Positions 1 through 9,044 of a stretch of 64,000 bases of DNA are shown here, one piece after another. Under the pieces are notes generated by a model that worked only from the letters and a program-made list of their open reading frames with translations, had not been told where the DNA came from and did not search any database. Position 1 is the stretch's first letter, and each line of letters starts with the position of its first letter. The translations under genes and the position numbers were made by a program. This stretch comes from an uncultured Collinsella sp. (GTDB lineage Bacteria > Actinomycetota > Coriobacteriia > Coriobacteriales > Coriobacteriaceae): assembly GCA_902462065.1 (NCBI GenBank), contig CABQAK010000004.1, positions 17,514 through 81,513 on the forward strand, in the 5' to 3' direction.

Positions 1-1
1 C

Positions 2-271
2 GATGAGCTGTCCGCTGAGGTCGCCGAGGTCGTGCGTGTCATTCGCGAGAGCGGCCTTCCCAACCGCACCACCTCGATGTTCACCGAAATCGAGGGCGAC
101 TGGGACGAGGTCATGCAGGTCGTGCGCGACGCAACCTTTGTGTTGGCGAGCAAGGGAATCCGCACCGAAGTCGTGCTCAAAGCCGATATTCGACCCGGAT
201 TTACCGACACCATGACCGGCAAGCTCGAGCGCATGGAAGCTCAGATCAAAAAGCAGGAGGAAACACGATGA
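2..271 (+). CDS. MTH1187-family thiamine-binding protein, 3' part
   Basis: The reading frame is open from the first complete codon (position 2) to a TGA at 269-271, so the start lies outside the window. The visible 89 residues match the small MTH1187/YqgV-type (DUF77) fold: a run ending ESGLPNRTTSMFTEIEGDW, then a second beta-alpha-beta half with ADIRPGFTD and a charged C-terminal helix. Members bind thiamine or related compounds as small oligomers. The TGA overlaps the ATG of thiE (ATGA), so the two are co-translated, which supports a role in thiamine supply. Family assignment is from recalled motif similarity; ligand binding is inferred. Confidence 0.8.
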   Translation, partial: DELSAEVAEVVRVIRESGLPNRTTSMFTEIEGDWDEVMQVVRDATFVLASKGIRTEVVLKADIRPGFTDTMTGKLERMEAQIKKQEETR

Positions 272-963
272 GTATCCGCGACAACCTTGATATCTCGGCC
301 TATCTGGTGCTCGGCCCCGAAAACACGCTCGGGCGCCCCGTGGGCGATGTGGTGGCCCAGGCACTCGACGCCGGCTTTACCTGCATCCAGGTGCGCTCCA
401 AGGTGGCAAGCGCCCGCGAGATCATTGCGCTGACCGGCGACGCCGCGCAGGCAATCGCACAGGCCGGCAAGACCGGTCAGGTCGCTTTGCTGATTGACGA
501 CCGCCTGGACTGCGTACTCGCCGCGCGCGAGCAGGGCATTGCTGTCGACGGCGTGCACGTGGGTCAGAGCGACATTCCCGTCGAGGTCTGTCGCAAGTTG
601 CTGGGGCCCGACGCCATCGTGGGCCTTTCCGCCCGTTGCGAGGAGATGCTCGAGTACGTCAAGACCGCCGACATGAGCCTAGTCGACTACCTGGGCATCG
701 GCCCACTCCACGAGACCGAGACCAAGCGCGACTGCGGACGCGCGGCCGACGGCTCTATCATCACCAAGAGCTTTGAGGACCTGGCCGCCCTCCACGCGGC
801 AAGCCCCGTGCCCATCGTGGTGGGCGGCGGCGTCAAGACGGCCGACCTGCCGCAGCTCAAGGCCACCGGCGTCGATGGCTTCTTTGTGGTGAGCGCCGTC
901 TGCAGCGCTGATGACCCCTACGCCGCCGCCAAGGAGCTCGTCGACACCTGGCAGCAGGCGTAA
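268..963 (+). CDS. thiE: Thiamine-phosphate synthase
   Basis: 231 residues, close to the usual size of ThiE (about 210-230). It joins the pyrimidine (HMP-PP) and thiazole (HET-P) moieties into thiamine monophosphate. The TIM-barrel signatures are visible: Q..R.K near residue 37, LLIDDR near 70, GVHVGQSD, the glycine-rich YLGIGP segment, and a late phosphate-binding VVGGGV. The start is fixed by AGGAGG about 7 nt upstream and by ATGA overlap with the preceding thiamine-binding gene. The substrate-binding segment between GIGP and GGG is somewhat divergent (HETETKRDCGRAADG), so specificity is assigned from family and context. Confidence 0.9.
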   Translation: MSIRDNLDISAYLVLGPENTLGRPVGDVVAQALDAGFTCIQVRSKVASAREIIALTGDAAQAIAQAGKTGQVALLIDDRLDCVLAAREQGIAVDGVHVGQSDIPVEVCRKLLGPDAIVGLSARCEEMLEYVKTADMSLVDYLGIGPLHETETKRDCGRAADGSIITKSFEDLAALHAASPVPIVVGGGVKTADLPQLKATGVDGFFVVSAVCSADDPYAAAKELVDTWQQA

Positions 964-1007
964 GTCTAAGCCGAGCAGTTGCTCCGCAGCCCCATAACTT
1001 CAGCAAT

Positions 1008-1053
1008 GGAAAGCGCATCCCAGTTTGAGCCTCCATTCTGGGATGCGCTTTCC
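1008..1053. terminator. Perfect 16-bp hairpin between convergent genes
   Basis: Arms 1008-1023 and 1038-1053 are perfectly complementary around a 14-nt loop, in the gap between thiE (+) and the patatin-like gene (-). Neither side has a clear T-tract, so termination is inferred from position and stem strength. Confidence 0.6.
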
Positions 1054-1075
1054 GCCGAGATGGCGGCGGCAGCCT

Positions 1076-1945
1076 CTACCCTGCCAGATATGCCTCCAGT
1101 GCCGGCAAGGTCGCCTCCGCATCGCGGCGACCAATCTGGTAGATGCGCTCAAGTTCATCGGGCTCGCGGCACAGCGACGGCACTTTCACCGATTCGCTCG
1201 GACGCACCACAAAGATCTCGCCGGCAGCCTCGCGACGTGCCAGGTCATCGAGCGTGGCATTGTAGACCTCATGCCGATGCTCAAGCGCTGCGACAAACTC
1301 CGGATAGTGACGGAACACGCGACGCAGCATGGGCATCACGCTGTTGGGCTGCTTCACAAAGCCCGCCGGCTGCGTGAGTACCACGATATTGCGGTCATAC
1401 CCCTGCGCAAACAGCCACGCGCTGGGAATAGAATCAGCCACGCCACCATCCAGATACTTATGCCCGTCAATAGCAACGGGACGCGTCGCCACGGGAATTG
1501 CCGACGACGCCCGAATCAACTCGATATCGCGCTCGTCGCCATACGGCAGATCGTGATAGACGGCCTTGCCCGTCTCGATATCGGTACACACGCACGTAAA
1601 TCGCATGGGACAGGTGCGATACGCCTCCAAGTCGATGGGATCGCGCTCGATAGGCACCTCGTGATAAGCAAAGTCGGCATTGTACATATCGCCGGTCCGC
1701 AGCCAGCTGGTCACGCTCGCATAGCGCTTGTCGGCGCAATAGGCCTTGTTATAGCGAATGGCGCGGCCGATCTGGCGCGATTTAAAGTTGTAGCCAAATG
1801 CCGCGCCCGCCGAGACGCCCACCATATGGTCGCAGGTCAAACCGTGCTCCATCCAAACGTCGAGCACGCCCGCCGTATACATACCGCGGTAGCCGCCTCC
1901 CTCGAGCGCCAGCCCCACCGTGCGCGTCATATTTGACTGTGCCAT
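1076..1945 (-). CDS. Patatin-like phospholipase family protein
   Basis: 289 residues. It belongs to the bacterial patatin group (RssA/YjjU-like), predicted serine acyl hydrolases. Visible motifs are the oxyanion loop EGGGYRG (residues 15-21), the nucleophile elbow GVSAG (43-47, Ser45) and the DGG of the catalytic dyad (Asp166). No signal peptide, so it is cytoplasmic or peripheral. The start at 1945 is chosen because GGAACGGAG lies just upstream; an extension to 2029 is possible but adds a non-conserved leader. It stands alone, divergent from the GGDEF/EAL gene. The substrate is unknown. Confidence 0.88.
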   Translation of the reverse strand: MAQSNMTRTVGLALEGGGYRGMYTAGVLDVWMEHGLTCDHMVGVSAGAAFGYNFKSRQIGRAIRYNKAYCADKRYASVTSWLRTGDMYNADFAYHEVPIERDPIDLEAYRTCPMRFTCVCTDIETGKAVYHDLPYGDERDIELIRASSAIPVATRPVAIDGHKYLDGGVADSIPSAWLFAQGYDRNIVVLTQPAGFVKQPNSVMPMLRRVFRHYPEFVAALEHRHEVYNATLDDLARREAAGEIFVVRPSESVKVPSLCREPDELERIYQIGRRDAEATLPALEAYLAG

Positions 1946-2269
1946 GCGACCATCTCCGTTCCTGCGTTTTAAAACGGGACAAGTATACCCGTCAACATAT
2001 ATCGTCCCAGTCGCATTTTTATCGAACATCGCATCGTCGCGCTACCGCTTGTCGAATAATAGCCGCCCACAGCATGTGCACCCATATATAATTGTGCACT
2101 ATTGTTTACACTACTCAGCTGTTATCAACAGCGAACATTAGCCGGCAAATTAACTCAACAACGCGGCAAGGCGGGGGCCTGGATACATGCAAAGCGCTGA
2201 GCAACGACGCGTGTACACAACGAGCTCGCCCGACGCAATCCGCCCCGACCTCAGAAAGTCGCTTAGAAC
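1946..2269. promoter_or_regulatory. Divergent intergenic region
   Basis: 324 bp between the patatin gene (-) and the GGDEF/EAL gene (+), more AT-rich than its surroundings, so it should hold both promoters. Two copies of the hexamer GTGCAC (2076-2081 and 2094-2099) flank an AT-only core with 12-bp spacing, a symmetrical arrangement that could be an operator. No confident -35/-10 pair is claimed. Confidence 0.35.
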
Positions 2270-4987
2270 ATGGAAACTGTCAGCAATTACACCGAAACGC
2301 TCGAAAAGACCGTCCGCGACCTTCTCGAACGGCAGGAGGATCTGATCAGGACTGCCTTTACCGACCAGCTTACCGGGCTTGGCAACCGTGGCGGCTTTGC
2401 CCGTTCCCTCGAGGAGCTCTGGGAGCAGGACGCCCCCGTTACCATGGCGTTCATCGATATCGACAATCTCAAGCACTGCAACGACGTCTTTGGGCATGAC
2501 GAGGGCAACCGCTATATCTTGCAGGTAAGTCTCTATCTTAAGCTGTATATGAAGGTGGGCGAAGCGGCGTTTCGCATAGGCGGCGACGAGTTTGCCATCC
2601 TATCTACGATTGCAACCGAGGACGACCTCGCCGAACGTCTGAAACACTGCCGAACGGTTCTGCTCAAAAACAACGATTCCGAGATGCCCCACTCGTTTAG
2701 CTACGGAGTGTCACATGCCGACCCCGCCCTGGGCGAAGGTTCCAATCGCATGACGCTCGATGCCGACCATCGCATGTACGACTACAAGCTACGTCATGCC
2801 ATGCACCTCGATCGACGCAATATCACGCAAGTCCACGCCGACGACTTCGAAATAAGCGATCGTATTTTTGACGCCTTTTCGATGCTCAACGAGGGCCGTT
2901 ATTTCTTTATCGAGAACTTGGACAAACATCGCACCCTTTGGTCACAAGGTGCCTTGCGCGATCTTGGCCTTCCCTCGGAGCACATAGACAACTGTCGCGA
3001 TTACTGGAAAACGCGCGTCCATCCCGACGACCTTGAGGCCTGCATCAACGACATCGACCAAGTCTACAACGGCACCAAGCACCGTCGCGTCATGCAGTAT
3101 CGTGTGCGCAACGCCGTCGGCGACTACGTCCTTTGCCGTGCTCGCGGGTTTCGTATCGACGGCGACGGAAATGTCCCCTCGCTCTATGTCGGCGAGCTCG
3201 TCAACCACTCACTTGCCGAAACCGTCGACGCCGCCACAGGCCTCGGAACGCAGCGCATGCTGGTCAACGCCATCGACGCCTGCCGCCGCGATCGTTGCGA
3301 GACAGGGCTTATAGCGGTGCGCGTTCGTGGCACGACAAAACTCAACGAGCTCTACGGGGCCGAGGCTGTCGACAACATGCTTGCCGAATACGCAGGCCGC
3401 ATGCTGTCGATCACCCGCGGCAGGAGCCGGGTCTACCGTTCACGAAGCGTCCAGTTCGTCGTGCTCAGCAACGAACTAGACCACGAGGCATTCGAGCAAC
3501 TGACCCGCCACCTTAAAGAGGCCGTTTTCGCTCCTGTTCGAATCGCAGGCGACACCATTACTCCCGTCTGCCTTGTCGTCCCGGCCTTTTACGAGCACTT
3601 AACCCATCAAGCGACCGCCGTTTTAGGCGAACTCGACCGTCGCCTTCGCACGGCCGGCGGGCTTGTTCCCAACGACAGCCTCCCCATACCCGAGGCGGAG
3701 CGCAAAAGCGCCATAGCCGAACGTATCGACTCGCTCACGGGCCTCTATCGACCCAGCGAGTTTATGCGGCGCGCCAACGCATTTCTCGAGGCAAGGCGCA
3801 ACGGCACCTGGTGCATCGCCACAGTCGACATGGGCCACATGCGCCTGTTTAATGAATGGCACGGCCAGGCCGAGGGCGACCGCGTACTCGCCGATGTGGG
3901 CACGGTCCTCAAGGACATCGAGAATGCCGATATGGGCGTCGCAGGGTACTGGGGCCAAGATGACTTTTGTGTACTCATCCCCTTTAAGCACATCACCGTC
4001 CATCAAATCTACAACCGCGTTCGCGAGGCCGTAGCCAGACATGATGACGGCGTAGGTTTTTGGCCGTCCATGGGCGTTTACCCCATCGACTCCAATGAGG
4101 AAATCACCATCGATGCGCAGGCAAAGGCCATGTTTACCAATCGACGCGCAAAAAACGACTTTAAGGAGCGCATTGCTATTTTCCGCCCCGCGGAGTACGA
4201 GCGCGAAGTCGCGTTCCACCGCACGCTGACCGAATTCCAGTACGCGCTGTCAAATGGTCGCATCACGTACTATCTTCAGCCCCAGGTCGATATGGAAACC
4301 GGCGAGATTATTGGCGCCGAAGCACTCACCCGCCGGATTGACAAGGACGGCTCTCTCATTTCGCCCGCAACGTTTATCCCCGCACTCGAGGAAAGCGGCT
4401 TTGTAGTGACGCTCGACAAGTACATTTGGCAGGGTGTCGCCATATGGCTTCGCGAGCGTCTCGATCGCCGTCTTCGCGTGGTTCCGGTCTCGCTTAATGT
4501 GTCGCGCGTGGATATCCTTGCCTGCGACGTTGCCGAACATATGGGGGCGCTCGCCGCCCAATACAACCTACCGCCCGAGCTCATGCGTATCGAGATCACC
4601 GAGACGGCTTATACGGGAGAATCCGAGGCCGTGGATAAGCTGACCGCAGATCTGCACACCCGCGGCTTCTCGACCTATATGGACGATTTTGGCACCGGTC
4701 AGTCCACGCTCGCGATGCTCAAGAACGTCAACGTCGACGTCATCAAGCTCGACCGCACCTTTGTGCCCACCGACCGCGATCAAGGCCGCAGCACGCAAAT
4801 CATTTCATCGATGCTCGAAATGGCGCAGTCGCTCCATCTGCCCGTCGTGGTCGAAGGCGTCGAGACAAATGAGCAGGCAAACATGCTACGACAAATGGGC
4901 GCCCGCTACGCTCAGGGCTTCCTCTACTACCGCCCCATGCCTGCGAAGGATTTTGAGGCATTGCTCGATGGTGGCAATAACAACTGA
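2270..4987 (+). CDS. Multidomain GGDEF-PAS-(GGDEF)2-EAL cyclic-di-GMP protein
   Basis: 905 residues, no transmembrane segment. Order: a short helix; a canonical GGDEF domain (DQLTGLGNR at 32-40, RIGGDEF at 102-108); a PAS-like sensor (about 200-320, with W..RVHPDD); a degenerate GGDEF (about 320-450, signature lost); a third GGDEF-like domain (about 485-625) with GGDEF replaced by WGQDDF; and a C-terminal EAL domain (about 645-900). The EAL keeps EALTR, SLNVS, EITET, DDFGTG, KLDR and VEGVET, so both synthesis and hydrolysis of c-di-GMP are possible. No RxxD inhibitory site precedes the first GGDEF. The ATG has only a weak ribosome-binding site. The next gene is a paralog of its first 500 residues. 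Confidence 0.9.
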   Translation: METVSNYTETLEKTVRDLLERQEDLIRTAFTDQLTGLGNRGGFARSLEELWEQDAPVTMAFIDIDNLKHCNDVFGHDEGNRYILQVSLYLKLYMKVGEAAFRIGGDEFAILSTIATEDDLAERLKHCRTVLLKNNDSEMPHSFSYGVSHADPALGEGSNRMTLDADHRMYDYKLRHAMHLDRRNITQVHADDFEISDRIFDAFSMLNEGRYFFIENLDKHRTLWSQGALRDLGLPSEHIDNCRDYWKTRVHPDDLEACINDIDQVYNGTKHRRVMQYRVRNAVGDYVLCRARGFRIDGDGNVPSLYVGELVNHSLAETVDAATGLGTQRMLVNAIDACRRDRCETGLIAVRVRGTTKLNELYGAEAVDNMLAEYAGRMLSITRGRSRVYRSRSVQFVVLSNELDHEAFEQLTRHLKEAVFAPVRIAGDTITPVCLVVPAFYEHLTHQATAVLGELDRRLRTAGGLVPNDSLPIPEAERKSAIAERIDSLTGLYRPSEFMRRANAFLEARRNGTWCIATVDMGHMRLFNEWHGQAEGDRVLADVGTVLKDIENADMGVAGYWGQDDFCVLIPFKHITVHQIYNRVREAVARHDDGVGFWPSMGVYPIDSNEEITIDAQAKAMFTNRRAKNDFKERIAIFRPAEYEREVAFHRTLTEFQYALSNGRITYYLQPQVDMETGEIIGAEALTRRIDKDGSLISPATFIPALEESGFVVTLDKYIWQGVAIWLRERLDRRLRVVPVSLNVSRVDILACDVAEHMGALAAQYNLPPELMRIEITETAYTGESEAVDKLTADLHTRGFSTYMDDFGTGQSTLAMLKNVNVDVIKLDRTFVPTDRDQGRSTQIISSMLEMAQSLHLPVVVEGVETNEQANMLRQMGARYAQGFLYYRPMPAKDFEALLDGGNNN

Positions 4988-5045
4988 TACGCTCGCGCGC
5001 AAAACGCCACCGTCGAAGGGGACATTTGTCTCCATTAGCTAACTT

Positions 5046-5076
5046 ATATCCCCAATTCAAACCGAATTGGGGATAT
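5046..5076. terminator. 13-bp perfect hairpin before the second GGDEF gene
   Basis: Arms 5046-5058 and 5064-5076 with a 5-nt loop, about 60 nt after the GGDEF/EAL stop and 38 nt before the next ATG. There is no T-tract; it may terminate the first transcript or structure the leader of the second. Confidence 0.5.
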
Positions 5077-5114
5077 GATACAAACCGTTGTTCCGCCCAA
5101 GGAGGTTATCCATC

Positions 5115-6644
5115 ATGAACGAGTCATATCGCCTGGGCGAGCAATCGATTATTGCCTATCTTCAGCGACTTGCGAACGGCGTCTCGACCGCTGAACTCGA
5201 TGTTGCCGCGCTGCCTGCTGAGCTACGCGCCGTTGGTGAGCAACTGCAAAAGACGCATGCCATCCTGCAACAAGAGCGCCAGCTGCTTGAGCGCAACGCC
5301 TATATCGATCCGCTCACCAACTTGGGCAACCGCAACGGATTCGACCGTCACGTCGAGCAACTCTGGCGCAAAGGCGACCCCTTCACCTGCGCCTATATTG
5401 ACATCGACCATCTCAAGCATTGCAACGATAGGTTTGGCCACGCCGAAGGCAATCGCTATATTCTGAGCATCTGCCGCACGCTCTCCGAAACCATGGAGCA
5501 CGATGAGATGCTGTTCCGTATCGGTGGAGACGAGTTTGTGCTCATCTCGCCCTCCGCAAACGAGATTGAACTCGAGCGGCGCTTGGAGCAGGTACGTACC
5601 AGGCTGATCGAGGCGAGCTCAGGTGGCAAGGCGCCCATGATCGGCAGCTTTAGCTTTGGCTGCTCGCGCGTCGATCCACTTGCTGGCGACACGCGTCGCC
5701 AGATGACGATGGATGCCGATCGCAAGATGTATCGCTATAAGCTTATGCATCGTGTGCAGCAACCGAAAGACGATGACGCGCCGCAACGCCCAATCGTCGA
5801 CCAGCTTCCCTGCAACGACCGGGTGTTCCAAGCGATCTCCATGAGCTCCGAGACGCGCTATCCGTTTATCCTCAATCTCGATACGGGAGAATCGCAATGG
5901 TCGGTTAACGCCGTGCGCGATTTTGACCTGCCCTCCCAGCACCCTTTTAACTCACTCGACATGTGGCTCGCCCGCGTTCATCCCGAGGACCGCGACAACG
6001 TACGTGCCGAGCTCGACATGGTGATAAACGGCACGTGGCACTTCCACTACATGCAGTATCGCGTAATGGATGCCACCGGAAAATACGTGCTTTGCGACTG
6101 CACGGGCTACCGCTTGGACGGCACCGATACCGAGCCCGGCATGTATGTGGGCATTATCATCAACCGAAGCTTGGCAGATACGACCGATTCCGTGACCGGC
6201 TTGGGCGATATTCACGCCCTGGTCAACGCCATTGGCGAAATGCGTCGCGTGGCGCGCAAGGCTGGTTTGATCGCCATCAAAATCGACGATATCGCTCAGG
6301 TCAATGCCCGCTTTGGCTTTGATGCGGGCGACCGCGTTTTGGCAGAAAGCGCCGCCTGCCTCATGGAATGCTCGCGCGGCAAGGGTCGCCTGTTCCGCTC
6401 GACGGGGCCGACGTTCGCGGCGCTTTTCGACGACTTTGATCCCGAAGAGACCGACGCGATCGCAGAAGAAATCGAGCGGTTCCTGGGTTCTCCCGTACTC
6501 ATCGGCTCGCTTGAATATCAGCCACCCATTCGTGTGGCGACACTTCATCTGGACGCTGTCGATCGACAGCCCGTTTCCATTTTGAACGAGCTCAAAGCGC
6601 GGCTTATAGAGGCACCGCAAGTACCGGGCACCAAGCTGGACTAG
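5115..6644 (+). CDS. GGDEF-PAS-(GGDEF) diguanylate cyclase
   Basis: 509 residues, soluble. The N-terminal helix leads into a canonical GGDEF domain (DPLTNLGNRNGFDRH, then RIGGDEFVLIS), a PAS-like domain with RVHPEDRDN, and a degenerate second GGDEF-like domain (DSVTGLGDIHALVNA) without the GGDEF signature. This is the same order as the first half of the upstream 905-residue protein, including the PAS-GGDEF linker, so the two look like a tandem duplication in which this copy lacks the third GGDEF and the EAL. The start at 5115 is set by AAGGAGGT at 5099-5106; the earlier in-frame start at 5088 has no site. Predicted to make c-di-GMP; no RxxD site is visible. Confidence 0.9.
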   Translation: MNESYRLGEQSIIAYLQRLANGVSTAELDVAALPAELRAVGEQLQKTHAILQQERQLLERNAYIDPLTNLGNRNGFDRHVEQLWRKGDPFTCAYIDIDHLKHCNDRFGHAEGNRYILSICRTLSETMEHDEMLFRIGGDEFVLISPSANEIELERRLEQVRTRLIEASSGGKAPMIGSFSFGCSRVDPLAGDTRRQMTMDADRKMYRYKLMHRVQQPKDDDAPQRPIVDQLPCNDRVFQAISMSSETRYPFILNLDTGESQWSVNAVRDFDLPSQHPFNSLDMWLARVHPEDRDNVRAELDMVINGTWHFHYMQYRVMDATGKYVLCDCTGYRLDGTDTEPGMYVGIIINRSLADTTDSVTGLGDIHALVNAIGEMRRVARKAGLIAIKIDDIAQVNARFGFDAGDRVLAESAACLMECSRGKGRLFRSTGPTFAALFDDFDPEETDAIAEEIERFLGSPVLIGSLEYQPPIRVATLHLDAVDRQPVSILNELKARLIEAPQVPGTKLD

Positions 6645-6649
6645 CGTTG

Positions 6650-6692
6650 TGGGGCGCGACGTGAAACACAAGCCGTTTCACATCGCGCCCCA
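6650..6692 (+). terminator. Terminator hairpin after the GGDEF gene
   Basis: 18-bp stem (6650-6667 with 6675-6692, one C-A mismatch) and a 7-nt loop, starting 6 nt after the stop codon. No strong T-tract. Confidence 0.6.
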
Positions 6693-6755
6693 CGCCATCT
6701 GCCCTCTCGTGCGATAATCCTCCGCAGAAGTCACCGACAGCAGAGGGAGTTTGTG

Positions 6756-7379
6756 ATGAAGGTTCTTTTGGTCAATGGCAGTCCCAAGGCAAACGGCAAC
6801 ACCGCCCGCGCACTCGCCGAGGTCGCCGAGCAGCTCAATGCCGAAGGCATTGATACCGAGGTGTTTCAGCTGGGCGCCAAGCCCATTCGCGACTGCATCG
6901 GCTGCGGTCAGTGCGGCAAACTTGGCGGTCGCTGTACCTTTGACGACGACGTGGTGAACGAGCTCATCGCTGCCGCCGAGCAGGCAGATGGCTTTGTCTT
7001 TGGCTCACCTGTCTACTATGCGCACCCCAGCGGCCGCATCCTTTCGGCCCTCGATCGCGCCTTCTATGCGGGCGGGCATGCCTTTGAGCACAAACCCGGC
7101 GCCGCAGTCGCCGTCGCCCGCCGCGGCGGCACGTCGACCACCTTCGATGTGCTCAACAAGTACTTCACCATTAAGCAAATGCCCGTAGTTGCCTCCACCT
7201 ACTGGAACAACGTATTTGGCCGCGTGCCCGGCGACGCCGATGGGGATGCCGAGGGCCTTGCCACCATGCGAAACATCGGCAAGAACATGGCCTGGCTCCT
7301 GCGCTGCATCGAGGCAGGTCAGGCCGCCGGTATCAACGCACCCGAGGCAGATCGAGCAACGACCAACTTCATCAGGTAG
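6756..7379 (+). CDS. Flavodoxin-family NAD(P)H-dependent oxidoreductase
   Basis: 207 residues with the flavodoxin fold of iron-sulfur-flavoprotein-like reductases. The FMN phosphate loop is near the N-terminus (NGSPKANGNT, 6-15), followed by the cysteine cluster CIGCGQCGKLGGRC and the FMN-ring loop FGSPVYYA. The cysteines resemble the site that binds iron-sulfur in ISF proteins but could be redox-active thiols. GAGGGAG at 6743-6749 favours the ATG at 6756 over the adjacent GTG at 6753. The next gene begins 12 nt after the stop. Substrate unknown. Confidence 0.85.
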   Translation: MKVLLVNGSPKANGNTARALAEVAEQLNAEGIDTEVFQLGAKPIRDCIGCGQCGKLGGRCTFDDDVVNELIAAAEQADGFVFGSPVYYAHPSGRILSALDRAFYAGGHAFEHKPGAAVAVARRGGTSTTFDVLNKYFTIKQMPVVASTYWNNVFGRVPGDADGDAEGLATMRNIGKNMAWLLRCIEAGQAAGINAPEADRATTNFIR

Positions 7380-7390
7380 AACGGTGGAAC

Positions 7391-7732
7391 ATGAATATCC
7401 AGATTTTTGGCACCAAAAAGTCGTTCGACACCAAGAAGGCCCAGCGCTATTTTAAGGAGCGCCGCATTAAGGTGCAGTTTATTGACCTTAGGGAAAAGGA
7501 AATGAGCAAAGGCGAGCTCACGAGCGTGATGCAGGCGGTCGGCGGCATCGACAAGCTGCTCAACCCCAAAGCCAAGGACGAGGAGACGCTCGCGCTCATC
7601 CAGCACCTCACCCCCAGCCAGCGCTTTGACAAGCTGCTCGAGAATCAGCAGGTTCTAGCCGAGCCCATCGTGCGCAACGGCAAAAAGGCCACCGTCGGTT
7701 ATTGCCCCGATGTGTGGGGAGCCTGGGAGTAG
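7391..7732 (+). CDS. ArsC/Spx-like thioredoxin-fold protein lacking the catalytic cysteine
   Basis: 113 residues, the usual size for the ArsC/YffB/Spx family. The start NIQIFGTKKSFDTKKAQRYF aligns with the family's active-site loop, normally G(T/N)..C...KKA, but Ser occupies the cysteine position. The only cysteine is near the C-terminus (YCPDVW). The downstream region (DLREKEMSKGEL, LLNP, AEPIVRNGKK) keeps the fold signatures. It is therefore unlikely to be an arsenate reductase working by the usual thiol chemistry; an Spx-like or structural role is possible. It lies 12 nt after the flavoprotein gene, probably in one operon. Confidence 0.8.
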   Translation: MNIQIFGTKKSFDTKKAQRYFKERRIKVQFIDLREKEMSKGELTSVMQAVGGIDKLLNPKAKDEETLALIQHLTPSQRFDKLLENQQVLAEPIVRNGKKATVGYCPDVWGAWE

Positions 7733-7818
7733 CCTGTGTTATTTGCCGGCGCGTGGGTATAAGAGCAGGCGTTTGGCATAAGATTTAACTGTAAGCCATG
7801 TCTAACAAAGGAGGGCAC

Positions 7819-8949
7819 ATGCCCAACAAACCCGTGAAGATCATCATGCTTACCGGATACCTCGGTGCCGGCAAGACCACGCTGCTCAACCACATCCTCG
7901 CTAACGACGGCGGCATCCGCGCCGCCGTGATCGTCAACGATATCGGCGAGATCAACGTCGACGCCAGCCTTATCGCCGACGGCGGCCTTTCCGAGACCGA
8001 CGACCTCATCCCGCTCACCAACGGCTGCATCTGCTGCACGCTTTCGGACGACCTTGCTAACCAGCTGCAGGGCATCGCCGATTCGGGCAACTTCGACTAC
8101 ATCATCATCGAGGCTTCGGGCATTTGCGAGCCTATCCCCATCGCCTACACCATCTCGAGCTTCTGCGACGAGGCCAAGGTGGGCGGCGAGCCCAAGCTCG
8201 CGCTCGACAACATCGTGGCCGTGGTCGACTGCGCCCGCATGTACGACGAGTTCAATGGCGGCCGCGACCTGCTGGCAGAGGATATCGACGAGGACGACAT
8301 CGAAAGCCTGCTCATCCAGCAGATCGAGTTCTGCTCCACGCTGATCCTCAACAAGACCGATACCGTGAGCCCTGAGCAGATCGCCGAGCTCAAGGCCATC
8401 GTGCGCAGCCTGCAGAAGGACGCCGTGATCGTCGAGGCCCAAAACGGCGAGGTCCCCATGGAGGAGCTGCTCGACACCGACCGCTTCGACTTTATGCGCG
8501 CCTACAACTCCGCCGCCTGGATCGAAGCCATGGAGCACCCCGAGGAGCACGACGACCCCGAGGTGCTCGAGTACGACATCGAGACCTTTGTGTACTCGCG
8601 CCGCAAGCCGTTTGACCTGCAGAAGTTCACCGATTTTGTTGAGCAGGAGTGGCCCGACGAGGTCATCCGCGTCAAGGGTCCGCTGTGGCAGGCCAGCAAT
8701 CCGGACATGTGCTACATGTTTGAGCAGGCCGGCCACCAGATGCGCCTGATGGAGAACGGCCTGTTTGTCGACTCGGCGCCCGAGGGCGAGAAGCAGAAAA
8801 TCATCGACGAGAACCCCGAGATCATGCAAATTTGGGACGACGAGACGGGCGACCGCATGACGAGTCTGTGCATCATCGGCCGTCACATGGACAAGGATGC
8901 GCTCATCGCCTCCCTCGATGCTTGCCTGACCGACTGGCACCGCGCCTAG
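7819..8949 (+). CDS. CobW/G3E-family GTPase (metallochaperone type)
   Basis: 376 residues. The P-loop GYLGAGKT (13-20), NDIGEINVD (40-48), the metal-binding CICC motif (70-73), a Walker-B-like IIEASGICEP and the base-specificity NKTD are all present, followed by the CobW C-terminal domain from about residue 250. COG0523 proteins insert or traffic Zn, Co or Ni; the metal here cannot be told from sequence. The start at 7819 is chosen because AAAGGAGG ends 4-5 nt upstream, whereas the ATG at 7798 has no ribosome-binding site. No zinc-regulator site or metal-uptake genes are nearby. Confidence 0.9.
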   Translation: MPNKPVKIIMLTGYLGAGKTTLLNHILANDGGIRAAVIVNDIGEINVDASLIADGGLSETDDLIPLTNGCICCTLSDDLANQLQGIADSGNFDYIIIEASGICEPIPIAYTISSFCDEAKVGGEPKLALDNIVAVVDCARMYDEFNGGRDLLAEDIDEDDIESLLIQQIEFCSTLILNKTDTVSPEQIAELKAIVRSLQKDAVIVEAQNGEVPMEELLDTDRFDFMRAYNSAAWIEAMEHPEEHDDPEVLEYDIETFVYSRRKPFDLQKFTDFVEQEWPDEVIRVKGPLWQASNPDMCYMFEQAGHQMRLMENGLFVDSAPEGEKQKIIDENPEIMQIWDDETGDRMTSLCIIGRHMDKDALIASLDACLTDWHRA

Positions 8950-8990
8950 GTTTATCCAAGCGGGCATTTGTCCGCCTACGTAACCGCCAA

Positions 8991-9023
8991 ACCACCACGA
9001 AGGTGCCCTTCGTGGTGGTTTTT
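8991..9023 (+). terminator. Rho-independent terminator after the CobW gene
   Basis: 13-bp perfect stem (8991-9003 with 9007-9019), 3-nt loop, then five T residues (9019-9023). It ends 21 nt before the next gene's ATG. Confidence 0.9.
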
Positions 9024-9044
9024 CGTTCTGAGCCAAGGAGATTC

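Noticed and set aside
7699..9036. 445-codon antisense frame over the CobW gene
   Set aside because: Only a complement of the CobW codons.
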